52,744 nucleotides of DNA from Terriglobia bacterium. Lineage in GTDB: Bacteria; Acidobacteriota; Terriglobia; Terriglobales; Acidobacteriaceae. Under the pieces are notes generated by a model that did no database searches, was not told the DNA's origin, and saw nothing but the letters and a program-made list of their open reading frames with translations. The translations under genes were made by a program, and so were the position numbers. Position 1 is the stretch's first letter. Each line of letters begins with the position of its first letter. Below are positions 15,311 to 24,502 of the stretch, piece after piece. The stretch covers positions 1 to 52,744 of the forward strand of contig JAIQFO010000034.1 of NCBI GenBank assembly GCA_020073215.1. The letters run 5' to 3'.

Positions 15311-18300
15311 TTAAAAGTGCAACGGCTTGAAGATGAAAAGATACGCGCCCCAACGGGAGTTATAGCGCGGGATGTTTCCATTCAGCGCATAGGAAACTGT
15401 GCCTTGTATCAAAGTGCCTTGGGGACCGGGGGTATTGAAATTGACTTCCACGCCGTCAAACCTGCGGAAGTTGCCGAATTGGAAATTGCCGGATTTGGTC
15501 TCCTCCAAGACGCGCGCGCGGGCATAGCTGTACAACCCATCGATCTTTATCAGGTCCATCACGTTGAAACCGTAGTGGACGTAACCCATGGCAATGGCGT
15601 CAAAAGAATCCGTGCCGCTGGGAATGCCGTGGATGCGCGGCTCCGAAAAGAAAAAAGGAAAGTAACGGGAAAAGCGATCCAGTTGGTTTCCGCCATAGTA
15701 GGAGAAATCGTATCCGCCCTTGGTGAACTTACCGATGTAGTAATCCTTGTTGAAATCGGCGTGGTAGAGCGTGTAGGCGCTTTGCGGAGGCTGGGTCGCG
15801 GAAGACGAACACACGAAGGGTGGTGTGGTTGACAAAGTACATCCGAAGCGTCTCCAGTTGATGCGTTCGCCGCGCGTTCCGTGAGCGCTGAACACGTAAC
15901 CTTTGCGGGTGTACTTGATGTCGATTCCGGGAAGCAGGGTTACACCGTTGCGGGGCAGCACGTAGAGTTTGTCCGCGTCGCTGGTCCGGCGGAAGAACTG
16001 ATAGGACAGGTAAGTTGATGCGGTCAGGCTGAGATGGGTGGTGGCCTGCCAGGAGGCGCGCAGTCCGGTCGTCTCTCCCCAGGTCCAGATGTCTCCGGCC
16101 TTCAATTCCGTATTGCCGCTGTAGATGCGGTTTTCGCCGGGCAGGCCGGAGAGCGCCAAATCCACTGCCAGGCGGAACTTGGGCCGGTACTGCTTGGAGA
16201 GATCGGCTACCAGAATGGGTCCGGCAAAGAAAGTCGAAAGCTGTGCGCCGGTGTTCCGGAAATTGAAATCGGCGATGCTGATGCCGGCAAACGGAATGGG
16301 GAAGTTGTACGTACCTTCGTACATGGCCCCGCCAACCAGGGACGTTATGCGCGTCTCCTTCTTCTCTACCAGGACGCGCTCATTGCCCTCTTTTTTTAGC
16401 GACCGCAGTCCCTGATCGGTTTCGCGGTACATCGGGTGTTTGGAGCTGTGCTCGGCGTCGAGGTCGTAGGCGAAGAGCGGGGTATTGATGATGTAGTCGG
16501 AAAACTGCACGGTCCTCTGCAACACAAAATCGCGTCCCGCGGCATTCAGCAACTGTTGGGCGGAGATCGACCGCAGCAAGTTGAACTGATTGCCCTTGTC
16601 GTCACGGACTAATTCGAAATTCTGGGTTTCGACGTTGACCAATACATTGCTCTTCGAACCGCGCTGGCTCAGGGTCTGCCGCACTTCGCGGAAGGTTGTG
16701 CCATCGATCCAAATTTTGCCGCTGTAAAGGTTCTCGTCGGCGGCCAGGGGTTCAACTCCCACCACATAACACAGGACGCCATTGACTTGCTCCGTCCCCA
16801 GAAGCTTGTACTTATAACGTTCGTTGAGCTTCAATTCGAGGGGCTGGGTCAGCACCTTTTCCGGCTCGATCTGGGGCAGCGGGAACTCGTGGTTCTTGCC
16901 GAACTTGACGCCGTTGACGTAAAGCTCGTTCTGGGCAATTTCCATCTGTCCCGCGCGGTTGAAAAACAGTTTGAGCTGCATGGAGATGTCGAAACCCGGC
17001 CCGAGGCTGGTGCTCTCAAAGTGGAGGTTCATGAAACTGGAGGCACGATAGTTTTCGAGCTTCTGCTTCTGCGCCTCGCGGTACTGTTGCCAGCGGGCAA
17101 TGATTTCTTCGACCTTGAGTTCGACACCGCCCTTAACTTCCACCGAGCTATACACCGTCTTGTCGGCGTCGCCCCGCTTGTGGATGTAAATCAGGGCGTG
17201 CTCGCTGGTGCACGCGCAGGTTTGGGCAAAGCCCTTGCCGGTCTTGACCGGTTCGCCAGCCGGAAGGCGGGCGCCAGTGGCAGGGTCGTACCACTGGATC
17301 TCGAGTTGTTCCGGTTCCGTGGCAGCGGTCTGAAGCCGGACTGTCTTCGGGTGGTCGGGGCTGGCATTCACCTGCGCGACAATTACCTGGTCCGGTGACT
17401 CCCCGCCGCCGAACCAATGGTGTTCCGCGTTCCCCGCGGCCTCTTTCCCCGCGCCCTCTTTCTCCGCGCCTTCTATCGCAATACGGAATGGCGAGGTTGC
17501 GGAATCCGCCGGGAACATGTTGCCGGGAATGTAATGCGTCAGGAAGGTATTCAAGGAGCAGACTCGATCCGCAGCGGTGGCGTCGGGAGGTTCTGACCAG
17601 ACGATTTCTACGGAAGAGCCCGTGGCCGCGAGCGCGGCGGTGAGATAGGGCGTGGCGGCCGCGGACGTTTCGGCGTCTAACTTGAGGATGAGGGGCTTAT
17701 TCAGCGCCTGCTCGGCGATCCAGGTAGCCTCCTGACGCCAGGTTGGGGAATAAGTCATGCCCAGCATATCGGAATAGGTGGCAAGGCGGGTCACCAGGTC
17801 GCCGTGCCGGCCGACAAACCCGGGCTGGAAAACGAATGCCAGACGCAGGCGAGCGTTGCTGGCCTTCGCAGTCACCCCCAGGCGCAGCAGGGCGAACGCG
17901 AACAGATCGGGAGCCGTCATCGGTTCCTTGATTTCCACAATGAGTCCGCGCACGGCGTGGTCTGACAGAGGCGCCGCTTTCAGCAAGGCTTCAACCCTCT
18001 CGGTCATTTGTTTCTCAGTTTCCTGACCGGTAAGGGCGCCGGATTCTGCGACGACGCGCAACCAGACCTCCGATCCCTGGGGCATGCTTTGGAGGGCTCG
18101 TGCTTGCTCTTCGAAAAGGGCGGCGGGGCTTGCGTCTGCAGCAACCTGGAAGAGCACGGGCGGCAACACGATCAACTTGCCCGGAAGCGCGCACCGTTCC
18201 GTTGTGGTTAAGCCCGCGGCAAGATTCTGGTCCGCGGGAATCGAGATGGCAGCCTTGGGTAGGCCGGCTGTCGCCGTGCGCGGCAAGAACACAAAAATAG

Positions 18301-18382
18301 AAAACAGAAAAAGAGCGGCAATTCGCCTCAAACCTGTCTCCGTGGAGGAAGGCAGTGCTGGCAACTCCGGCGACGATGTCAT
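15311..18382 (-). CDS. multi-domain outer membrane protein with LolA/LolB-like middle region
   Basis: This is a 1023-residue exported protein. The signal peptide lies after about 18 residues ([19 protein letters not shown]). The N-terminal part, about 45-330, is not recognised but has alternating helices and strands like a barrel enzyme domain. A low-complexity Glu/Gly/Ala run ([12 protein letters not shown]) follows. The middle, about 420-660, reads like an outer-membrane lipoprotein-sorting/LolA-LolB sheet: [50 protein letters not shown]. The C-terminal third is rich in aromatic amphipathic strands and ends in Phe, as outer membrane beta-barrels do. AAGGA precedes the ATG. It may receive the lipid product from the MMPL exporter and insert it into the outer membrane. 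This fusion is my inference from sequence pattern. Confidence 0.6.
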   Translation of the reverse strand: MTSSPELPALPSSTETGLRRIAALFLFSIFVFLPRTATAGLPKAAISIPADQNLAAGLTTTERCALPGKLIVLPPVLFQVAADASPAALFEEQARALQSMPQGSEVWLRVVAESGALTGQETEKQMTERVEALLKAAPLSDHAVRGLIVEIKEPMTAPDLFAFALLRLGVTAKASNARLRLAFVFQPGFVGRHGDLVTRLATYSDMLGMTYSPTWRQEATWIAEQALNKPLILKLDAETSAAATPYLTAALAATGSSVEIVWSEPPDATAADRVCSLNTFLTHYIPGNMFPADSATSPFRIAIEGAEKEGAGKEAAGNAEHHWFGGGESPDQVIVAQVNASPDHPKTVRLQTAATEPEQLEIQWYDPATGARLPAGEPVKTGKGFAQTCACTSEHALIYIHKRGDADKTVYSSVEVKGGVELKVEEIIARWQQYREAQKQKLENYRASSFMNLHFESTSLGPGFDISMQLKLFFNRAGQMEIAQNELYVNGVKFGKNHEFPLPQIEPEKVLTQPLELKLNERYKYKLLGTEQVNGVLCYVVGVEPLAADENLYSGKIWIDGTTFREVRQTLSQRGSKSNVLVNVETQNFELVRDDKGNQFNLLRSISAQQLLNAAGRDFVLQRTVQFSDYIINTPLFAYDLDAEHSSKHPMYRETDQGLRSLKKEGNERVLVEKKETRITSLVGGAMYEGTYNFPIPFAGISIADFNFRNTGAQLSTFFAGPILVADLSKQYRPKFRLAVDLALSGLPGENRIYSGNTELKAGDIWTWGETTGLRASWQATTHLSLTASTYLSYQFFRRTSDADKLYVLPRNGVTLLPGIDIKYTRKGYVFSAHGTRGERINWRRFGCTLSTTPPFVCSSSATQPPQSAYTLYHADFNKDYYIGKFTKGGYDFSYYGGNQLDRFSRYFPFFFSEPRIHGIPSGTDSFDAIAMGYVHYGFNVMDLIKIDGLYSYARARVLEETKSGNFQFGNFRRFDGVEVNFNTPGPQGTLIQGTVSYALNGNIPRYNSRWGAYLFIFKPLHF

Positions 18383-18419
18383 TGTATTGTCCTTAGCAAG
18401 TCGAAGCGCTCAAATATCT

Positions 18420-18443
18420 TAAGATGCACTGTAAGATGCACTG
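18420..18443. repeat. perfect tandem 12-mer upstream of the outer membrane protein gene
   Basis: TAAGATGCACTG occurs twice in direct tandem, at 18420-18431 and 18432-18443. It lies 38 to 61 bases upstream of the start codon at 18382, in the 240-base gap inside the operon. It could be a pair of regulator half-sites near an internal promoter or a slippage duplication. Confidence 0.6.
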
Positions 18444-18551
18444 TTGGATCATTGCGTGTTACTAATTGCAAGGGGTGAGACTGGAGCACCGAAGAGCAGC
18501 GCCCAACAAGAACCAGAAGCAATCGGCAAGGGCGCAAGAAGCTAACCTCGG

Positions 18552-18605
18552 GCGCTAAAGCGCGGGCACATTTTCAACGACTTATGGCACGACTGAAGTC
18601 GTGCC
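18552..18605. repeat. REP-like palindromes in the operon's largest intergenic gap
   Basis: Two short palindromes lie 22 bases apart in the gap between the Tes-like and outer membrane protein genes. They are GCGCTAAAGCGC at 18552-18563 and GGCACGACT-GA-AGTCGTGCC at 18586-18605, the latter with perfect nine-base arms. Both look like the dispersed intergenic repeats common in acidobacterial genomes, from memory. No protein is encoded here. They could cause transcript processing or attenuation inside the operon. Confidence 0.5.
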
Positions 18606-18622
18606 CTTCCCAGCAGCGTAAG

Positions 18623-20197
18623 CTACTCAGCTTGCTCTGGCTGCTTGCTGTCAGCCTTGGCGAGACCGGCACTGCCACGACGCGCCGGCCGGGGCGGTGC
18701 GCTGTTCTTGAGTCGAGCCGATTCCTCGGCATTGCGGAGTCTGGCACCCGCGTTGTAATTGCAGAAAGGAATCAGTTGTCCATCGGTGGCAACATACTGA
18801 ATGATACAGCGCTTGAGACGGCGCAAATTGTAACTACGCGCGTCCATGAAGTGCATGCCCGCCACGAATATGCCGTTGAAGCCTTTGTGGAACCAACCGG
18901 CCGACCTTCCCTTCGACTTGTCCTCCCACCCTTCGATGCTACGCAGCATGCGCTGGAACGTGAGTCCGGGCGGAGCCTTCCGCTTATCGAAACATTTTGA
19001 CAGCCGCGCGAACTGGCGGATGCGCGAAACCTTCCGCTCGATGACGCTCCGGCCGGAATCGGGAGCTACTTCGGCCATGCTGCGAAAGAAGCGGTCGAGG
19101 TCGAAGAAACTGCTAAGGCAGGTTGGCTGGTTGTGGTCGTCAACGTAGAAGAAGGTGCCGAGCGAACAATGGGCGTCGCTGAGGGGAGGAAGGGTCGCGT
19201 CGCGGCGGACACGGTCGAGGGCGCGGCTGATCAAAGATAACGAATTCAGCGGGAACCAATCGTCGGGGAAGCGGGTCAATCCAGTCTGCCGGCCAAACTC
19301 GCGGGCCATGGTGGCGAGGTTGAAAGGCTCGGAGTTCGGGTCCGCGACCTCTACCCTGCCGACATGCGCCGCCGGCTGAACGCTGATGCCGGTGACGTGG
19401 CTGCTGTGTTCGAGAGCGAACTGGAAGATGGGCCCCAGTTGGTCGACGTTGATGGAGTTCATGATGGTCGGCACCAGCACGAGCCGCATGTTTGTCTTCT
19501 GGACATTGTTAACCGCGGCAATCTTCTTGTCCAAAAGCCGCTGGCCCCGCAATTGGAGATAGACGTCGTCGCTCACACCATCGAACTGCAAGTACAGGGT
19601 GTGCAGGCCTGAATCTTCACAGAGCTTGGCGTAGCCGGTGTCGACAAACCGGCTTCCGTTCGTGGCCACCTGGATATGATTGAAACCAAGATCGCGAGCG
19701 GTGCGAAGGATGGCGGGAAACTCGGGGTGGAGGGTGGGCTCTCCGCCGGAAAACTGGACGTGGCGGCACGGGACCGGCCGATCCAGCAGCGACTGGAGCA
19801 TTGCGCCTACCTGTTTCGTCTCGAGGAAGTAGTGGCTCCCGTCGCCGGTGGCCTCCGCGAAACACACGGGACACTTGTAATTGCAGCGGTTCGTGATGTC
19901 GATTACGGCCAGGCATGGCTCGTTGTGGCTGGTGGTGGCACAGTCGCAAGCTTCTGGATCAACGGGCGCGTCCTGCTGGGCATCGGGAAAGATCAGCTTG
20001 TTCCAGTCGTCCAGCCGGCGGTATAAATCCGCGTCGGAGAAGATCAGGGATTCGGCGGATTCGTGGCAGGAACAGTGCGGGCGTTGATAGACCTTGCCTC
20101 CCTGATCGGCGATCACGGAGGTAATCGGTTTGCCGCACTCGGGGCAGCGCGACGAGATGGTGTCGATGACGGTATCGCCAACGTGCGGCTTCGTCAT
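18623..20197 (-). CDS. radical SAM enzyme resembling tetraether synthase (Tes)
   Basis: This is a 524-residue protein with an N-terminal Cys-rich module (CPECG at 18-22, C42-S-C44, C84-D-C86) before the radical SAM motif C105-x3-C109-x2-C112 in DITNRCNYKCPVCFAE. Then come QFSGGEPTLHPEFPAI, LYLQFDGVSDDVY and a C-terminal MHFMDARSYNLRRLKRCI plus IPFCNYN. From memory, this order matches the Tes/MJ0619 group and its bacterial homologues: an N-terminal zinc-ribbon-like Cys pair, ITNRC..C..CF, and a C-terminal MHF-D region with extra cysteines. Those enzymes join lipid chain ends carbon to carbon. Here it lies between the MMPL exporter and the outer membrane protein, with gaps of 138 and 240 bases, so it may have its own promoter. 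The C terminus is a Lys/Arg/Ala-rich tail. Confidence 0.72.
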   Translation of the reverse strand: MTKPHVGDTVIDTISSRCPECGKPITSVIADQGGKVYQRPHCSCHESAESLIFSDADLYRRLDDWNKLIFPDAQQDAPVDPEACDCATTSHNEPCLAVIDITNRCNYKCPVCFAEATGDGSHYFLETKQVGAMLQSLLDRPVPCRHVQFSGGEPTLHPEFPAILRTARDLGFNHIQVATNGSRFVDTGYAKLCEDSGLHTLYLQFDGVSDDVYLQLRGQRLLDKKIAAVNNVQKTNMRLVLVPTIMNSINVDQLGPIFQFALEHSSHVTGISVQPAAHVGRVEVADPNSEPFNLATMAREFGRQTGLTRFPDDWFPLNSLSLISRALDRVRRDATLPPLSDAHCSLGTFFYVDDHNQPTCLSSFFDLDRFFRSMAEVAPDSGRSVIERKVSRIRQFARLSKCFDKRKAPPGLTFQRMLRSIEGWEDKSKGRSAGWFHKGFNGIFVAGMHFMDARSYNLRRLKRCIIQYVATDGQLIPFCNYNAGARLRNAEESARLKNSAPPRPARRGSAGLAKADSKQPEQAE

Positions 20198-20335
20198 AAT
20201 CTTGTCATCTAGTAAGGTTTGGACGCTTCAGTATATACGAACACTCGCAGGCATCCCATACTAAGTACGGATACGATCCCTCAATCCCGATCAATCGTCG
20301 TTCGTTGTTGTCTGCCGCGGTTCGGCCTTCGCGAC

Positions 20336-22918
20336 TCATTCCGTTGTGCCGTTCGACTCCCCTCTCTTCGTCCCTTCCCCCAAGAGAATGACAGCGGGAA
20401 CGAGCCAGAGGCCGCCGGCCAAGGCCAGAGCGACGCCCAATGCGGTTACGAGGCCCATCTCGGCGAGCGGCGCGAAACTAGAGGCCATGAGCGCTCCGAA
20501 ACCGACGATGGTAGTCAGATTCGACTGAATCAGGGCTGCGCCCGAAGCTTTCGCGGTCGCGAGAATCCCGTTGCGCTCGTTTTCCAGGTAGCGGCGGACC
20601 AAATGGATGCCATTGTCGATTCCGATGCCGATGATGAGGGGAATCGCCGTAATCGACATGAAACTGAAGCGGTGTCTGACCAGTAACAAAAGCCCGAAAG
20701 TTACGATGATGGCGAATGCGATCGGCATCAGCACGACCAGCGACACCCGGAGGTTGCGGAAACAGAGATAGACGATGAGGACGATGGCGGCCGCCGTCCA
20801 CACCAATGCCCGGCGGCTGTCATGAAGAACCCGGCTCTGCATGTCGCGGTTGATCTTGTCGAAAGAGAACTCCACGAACGGACCAAACTGATGCCGCCAG
20901 GACTCGAGGACAGTCTCCGGGACCACCTGAACCGCGTCGGGATCGGTGGCATAGAAGGCGACGGCCGCGACGTAACTGCCGTCTTTCGTTTTGCGAATGC
21001 TGTTGTCGAGCAACCCGGGCGGAAGGAACTCGGCGGCCTGTTCCAGGGTAATCGGCTCAGCGCCTTGCGCCAGTTTTCGCAGCCGATCGATGAAGGGCTG
21101 TTCTGGTCCGGTTCGAAAGCCATTCTCGCGGAGCGACTCCTCAAGGGCACGGGCAGAGGCGGCCAGATTGATGCCTGCCAACGACGCGGCGCGTTGTTGC
21201 TGGGTGCGGACTGAAGGAAGCAGGTTGATGGGGGAAAAGATGGACTTGAGGACGCCGCGCTGCCGATAGGCTTCCAGACCGGCAGTTAGATCTTCGGCCC
21301 GCTGCAGGACTTCCTGCTGGCCGCCGGCAATCAAGAGCACGTTGGGACTGCCTTCAATGCCGAACTTCGCCGAAAGACGATTCTGCGCGGCCACGGCGGG
21401 GTTGTCGGCGCCTCCAGTAATCTCGAAGCGCGCGTTCATTCTGACACTGGGCAGAAAGAATAATGAAAGCAGAAATATCAGCGACGAAAACGCGACGACA
21501 AGGCGCGCGTGGCGGCCCACGAAATCGACGGATTTCCGCGCCAGGAAAGGAAGAAAGCGGAAGGTAATCGTTTCCGGCGCACGCGGCTTGGAGAACCGCC
21601 ACCAGAGCTGCATGAGCGCGGGCACGGTCAAGAGCGTGTGGAACATCATCATGAACATGCCTACGGTGAGGATGAAGCCGAACTCCGCCAAGGCTTTGAA
21701 GCTGGAGGTAGCCAGTGCCGCGGTGGCCGTAGCAGCCGTCAGGATGCAGAAGAAAACGCTCGAGCCTGTGGTTTCGAAGGTGCGCAAGACGGCCGCGTTC
21801 AGCATCCCGCCCTTGGCCCATTCCTGCGGCACGCGGTTGAAGAAATGTACGATTTGGTCGTCTCCCAGGCCCGCCAAAATTGCGATAAAGGAGAGGCTGA
21901 TGAGATTTACTTCTCCCGGATAGAAACTGGCTACGCCCGTGGTCCAAAGGATGCCTAAGCTGGTGGGCAGCAGCGACAGCAGCAGCAAGGGGATCCGGGG
22001 ATAGATCAGCAGGCACAACAGCAGATTGCCGACAATCGAAATCAGAGAAACTCGACGAATATTTGTTTCGATGAACTTGTGCTCCTGCTCGGCGTAAACG
22101 TAAGCGCCGGCGGCCACGGCGTGCACGCCGGCATCCCGGAAGGCTTGCCCCGCGCCCATGGACTGGATGCGCGCCCGGGTCCATTCGACGACTTGCTGGG
22201 CGAACTTGTAGTCGACGGCCGGCTGCCGGGGCTCGGCGATGATGAGCAGGGCTTTGTGATCTTTACTGAAGAACCGGTTCCCTTCTCCCCAGGTCAGGTC
22301 GAAATTGGCGAACTGCGAGAAGCCTCGGCTATTTTGCGACGACACCTCCATTAGGCCCAGAGGGTCGGCGACGAAGTAATTCGTTCCCAGGGAGGAAAAC
22401 GGCGTGACCAGTTCGGTGGCGGCGCGGCGAACGGTTTGATGAATCTGTTGCGGGTTTAGCCGTTGTTTTAGATCTTCGGTTTGCGCGGGCTGCACGAACG
22501 ACGGAAAGTTCCAGGTGAAGAACCGCACCATGTTGAGCAGTTCTTGTTCCTGCAATCCGCAGCGCGCCTGCTTGAATAGGCCGCTGGCCAGCATGTCGGC
22601 GGTGAGACGGTCGGCCATTTCTTCCATCTCGGTGGTGGCGTCCGTTCCTGCCTCCGGGGCCTCGATCAACACGAAGAGCTGATTGCCGTATCCCAACTCT
22701 TTGCCGATCTGGCTGGCAGCTCGCCATTGCGGGTCGCGTTCGCCGAACAGGTCGGTCAGGTCGGTGCCGGTGCGCAGGTTGTGGATGTTCGAAAACAAGA
22801 ACAGGGTGAGGACCAGGCTAAGGGCCGTAACCATCCACGGATGATCGACGACCAGGCGGCCCAGCACGCGCATGAAGCGCATCATCATGGATTCGACGAC
22901 CACGGATTCGACGATCAC
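20336..22918 (-). CDS. MMPL/RND-superfamily lipid exporter
   Basis: This is an 860-residue inner membrane transporter with the duplicated RND layout. A first helix (WMVTALSLVLTLFLFSN) is followed by a large periplasmic domain to about residue 280, then a six-helix bundle with GNLLLCLLIYPRIPLLLLSLLP and LAGLGDDQIVHFFNR. The second half repeats this order: LVVAFSSLIFLLSLFFLP, a periplasmic domain, then helices including IGIGIDNGIHLVRRYLE. The two GxxxD-type segments (LGDDQIVH and IGIDNGIHL) are the expected proton-relay positions of the HpnN/MMPL group. Aryl polyene clusters encode such an exporter (ApeM). It starts at GTG, overlapping the methyltransferase stop, though an ATG at 22888 is also possible. 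It probably moves the finished lipid to the periplasm. Confidence 0.85.
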   Translation of the reverse strand: MIVESVVVESMMMRFMRVLGRLVVDHPWMVTALSLVLTLFLFSNIHNLRTGTDLTDLFGERDPQWRAASQIGKELGYGNQLFVLIEAPEAGTDATTEMEEMADRLTADMLASGLFKQARCGLQEQELLNMVRFFTWNFPSFVQPAQTEDLKQRLNPQQIHQTVRRAATELVTPFSSLGTNYFVADPLGLMEVSSQNSRGFSQFANFDLTWGEGNRFFSKDHKALLIIAEPRQPAVDYKFAQQVVEWTRARIQSMGAGQAFRDAGVHAVAAGAYVYAEQEHKFIETNIRRVSLISIVGNLLLCLLIYPRIPLLLLSLLPTSLGILWTTGVASFYPGEVNLISLSFIAILAGLGDDQIVHFFNRVPQEWAKGGMLNAAVLRTFETTGSSVFFCILTAATATAALATSSFKALAEFGFILTVGMFMMMFHTLLTVPALMQLWWRFSKPRAPETITFRFLPFLARKSVDFVGRHARLVVAFSSLIFLLSLFFLPSVRMNARFEITGGADNPAVAAQNRLSAKFGIEGSPNVLLIAGGQQEVLQRAEDLTAGLEAYRQRGVLKSIFSPINLLPSVRTQQQRAASLAGINLAASARALEESLRENGFRTGPEQPFIDRLRKLAQGAEPITLEQAAEFLPPGLLDNSIRKTKDGSYVAAVAFYATDPDAVQVVPETVLESWRHQFGPFVEFSFDKINRDMQSRVLHDSRRALVWTAAAIVLIVYLCFRNLRVSLVVLMPIAFAIIVTFGLLLLVRHRFSFMSITAIPLIIGIGIDNGIHLVRRYLENERNGILATAKASGAALIQSNLTTIVGFGALMASSFAPLAEMGLVTALGVALALAGGLWLVPAVILLGEGTKRGESNGTTE

Positions 22919-24066
22919 GGCGCGGGCTCCGCCAATGGTTTTTTCGCAATGAACAGAATATGGGCCAGAGGCAGACGGTTTCGGAAGCGGCGCTCTTCGA
23001 CCTGCATACCGGCGTTCTCCAGCACACTATGGTACTCGGCGGCCGAAAGCATCAAGGGCCGGACGTCGGCGCGCCCGCAGGCGAAGATCAGCCGGTCAAA
23101 CGCCATCGTGATGGTGGACCACAGGCCGCGTTCGCGGTCGTGGACGCGGAAGATCAGCATTCCCTGGGGCGCGAGCGCCGAACAGCAACGTTGCAGCAAC
23201 GCTTGTTGATCATCGGCGGGCAAGTACTGCAGGACATCCAGAATCAGAATCAAGCCGGCGGGCGGAAGATCGAGACGACGCACGTCCGCAACGGTCAGGT
23301 CGGCGTTCAGGTTGCCGAGAGCCTCGCGAGCGACTGCGATGCGATGAGCATCCAGGTCGCAACCCACCAAGCGCCGGCCGCTGTCGCCGAAAGCTGCAAA
23401 ACCGAGAGCCATGCCGTAGCCGCACCCGAGATCGACCACCGTGCCCGATCCCAGGGTTTCGGCCGCCAGCAATCCCTCCAGGAATCTAAAGATGCGATCG
23501 AGTCGCAGCTTCCACCGGACGAACCCGCGGTCGGCTCGCGCGCATCGGGCAAACAGGGCGTTCACAAAGCGGACGCGGTCCCGCAACCCCGGATTGGCGG
23601 GCGCTTTCAGCTGGACCAGAGCCGCGGTAATCGCCGCGCCAACACCACCGACGAGAATGCCCAGAGGCACACTGCCAATTATCAAGGCCAAAAGCTCTTG
23701 CTTCAGGTGCGCCGCGGTCAGAGAGGACGCGTTCCATGGCGGAAAAGGGCTGCCGCGCAGAAGACAACCGAGGTCCACAGAGGCCACGACAATCAGAGGC
23801 TGGAGCAGCGGATTGTTGATGAACGTGGCGGCTACGGTCAGCGGCTTGTTCAGCCGGAAGAGCAAAGCCACGCCCACGGCCGCAAGGGTTTGAAAGCCAT
23901 AGATGGGAACGATGCCGATGAAGATCCCCAGGAACACGGCAGCGGCAGCGTGGCCGGGGTCAAGCTTTTCCTTCAGCAAGAGGGCTGCGAACTGCCGCGC
24001 GCGGGTCCGGAATCTTTGGATCACGGGGCGGCCTCTTCCTTGATTCGTTCGGGCGTTCGTTTGCAC
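22915..24066 (-). CDS. DUF2062 membrane domain fused to a SAM methyltransferase
   Basis: This is a 383-residue fusion. Residues about 25-150 are DUF2062-like: AAAVFLGIFIGIVPIYGFQTL, LNKPLTVAATFINNPL, and a last helix LIIGSVPLGILVGGVGAAI. From about 165 on there is a class I methyltransferase with motif I VVDLGCGYGMALG, an acidic residue in GCDLDAHRIAVA, and LILILDVLQYLPADDQQALLQ. The GTG start follows the dehydratase stop by one base. The domain pair suggests a membrane-anchored methyltransferase acting on a lipid-linked or exported product. An O-methyl or C-methyl target cannot be told from sequence. Confidence 0.82.
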   Translation of the reverse strand: MQTNARTNQGRGRPVIQRFRTRARQFAALLLKEKLDPGHAAAAVFLGIFIGIVPIYGFQTLAAVGVALLFRLNKPLTVAATFINNPLLQPLIVVASVDLGCLLRGSPFPPWNASSLTAAHLKQELLALIIGSVPLGILVGGVGAAITAALVQLKAPANPGLRDRVRFVNALFARCARADRGFVRWKLRLDRIFRFLEGLLAAETLGSGTVVDLGCGYGMALGFAAFGDSGRRLVGCDLDAHRIAVAREALGNLNADLTVADVRRLDLPPAGLILILDVLQYLPADDQQALLQRCCSALAPQGMLIFRVHDRERGLWSTITMAFDRLIFACGRADVRPLMLSAAEYHSVLENAGMQVEERRFRNRLPLAHILFIAKKPLAEPAP

Positions 24067-24067
24067 A

Positions 24068-24502
24068 TCAGGCTGACACCACCGACAACTCGCCGCTTGC
24101 CACGATCTCTCCGTCCACCCAAACCGTGCCGCTGATGTAAGCCATCGGCCCGGCGTCGGTCAGCTTTCTGGTTTCAATGCGCAGTTGCTGGCCCGGAGTT
24201 ACGGGCTTGAGAAACTTGAAGCGGTTCACGGCCGCCAGTAGGGCCAGTTGTGCAGTCCCAGCAGCGTCCTGCGTCGCGGCCGATCCCATCATCACGCCCG
24301 CGGTCTGGGCCACGGCTTCGATCAGCAGAACGCCCGGCAAAATGGGCTTGGCGGGAAAGTGCCCGGCAAAAATCGGATCTTTAGGGTCGATGAATTTCAC
24401 GGCAACACAGCGGACGCCCGGCTCCAGCTCCACGACCCGGTCGATCCACAAGAACGGAGGGCGATGAGGAATCATCGTTTCGATTTCGCTGCGCTCGATC
24501 AC
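24068..24502 (-). CDS. 3-hydroxyacyl-ACP dehydratase (FabZ-like hotdog)
   Basis: This is a 144-residue FabZ-type hotdog protein. The catalytic His and Glu stand in AGHFPAKPILPGVLLIEAVAQ, and the N-terminal IPHRPPFLWIDRVVEL is typical. It removes water from 3-hydroxyacyl-ACP to give the trans-2-enoyl thioester. With the FabG-like reductase and no enoyl reductase in the operon, repeated cycles would leave double bonds, that is a polyene. The GTG start overlaps the LolA-like stop by four bases. It corresponds to ApeI/ApeP in aryl polyene clusters. Confidence 0.9.
   Translation of the reverse strand: MIERSEIETMIPHRPPFLWIDRVVELEPGVRCVAVKFIDPKDPIFAGHFPAKPILPGVLLIEAVAQTAGVMMGSAATQDAAGTAQLALLAAVNRFKFLKPVTPGQQLRIETRKLTDAGPMAYISGTVWVDGEIVASGELSVVSA

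Noticed and set aside
22960..24135. A 391-codon open frame antisense to the DUF2062-methyltransferase gene
   Set aside because: It has no fold pattern, is rich in Arg, Gln and His as antisense frames are, and crosses the boundary to the dehydratase gene.
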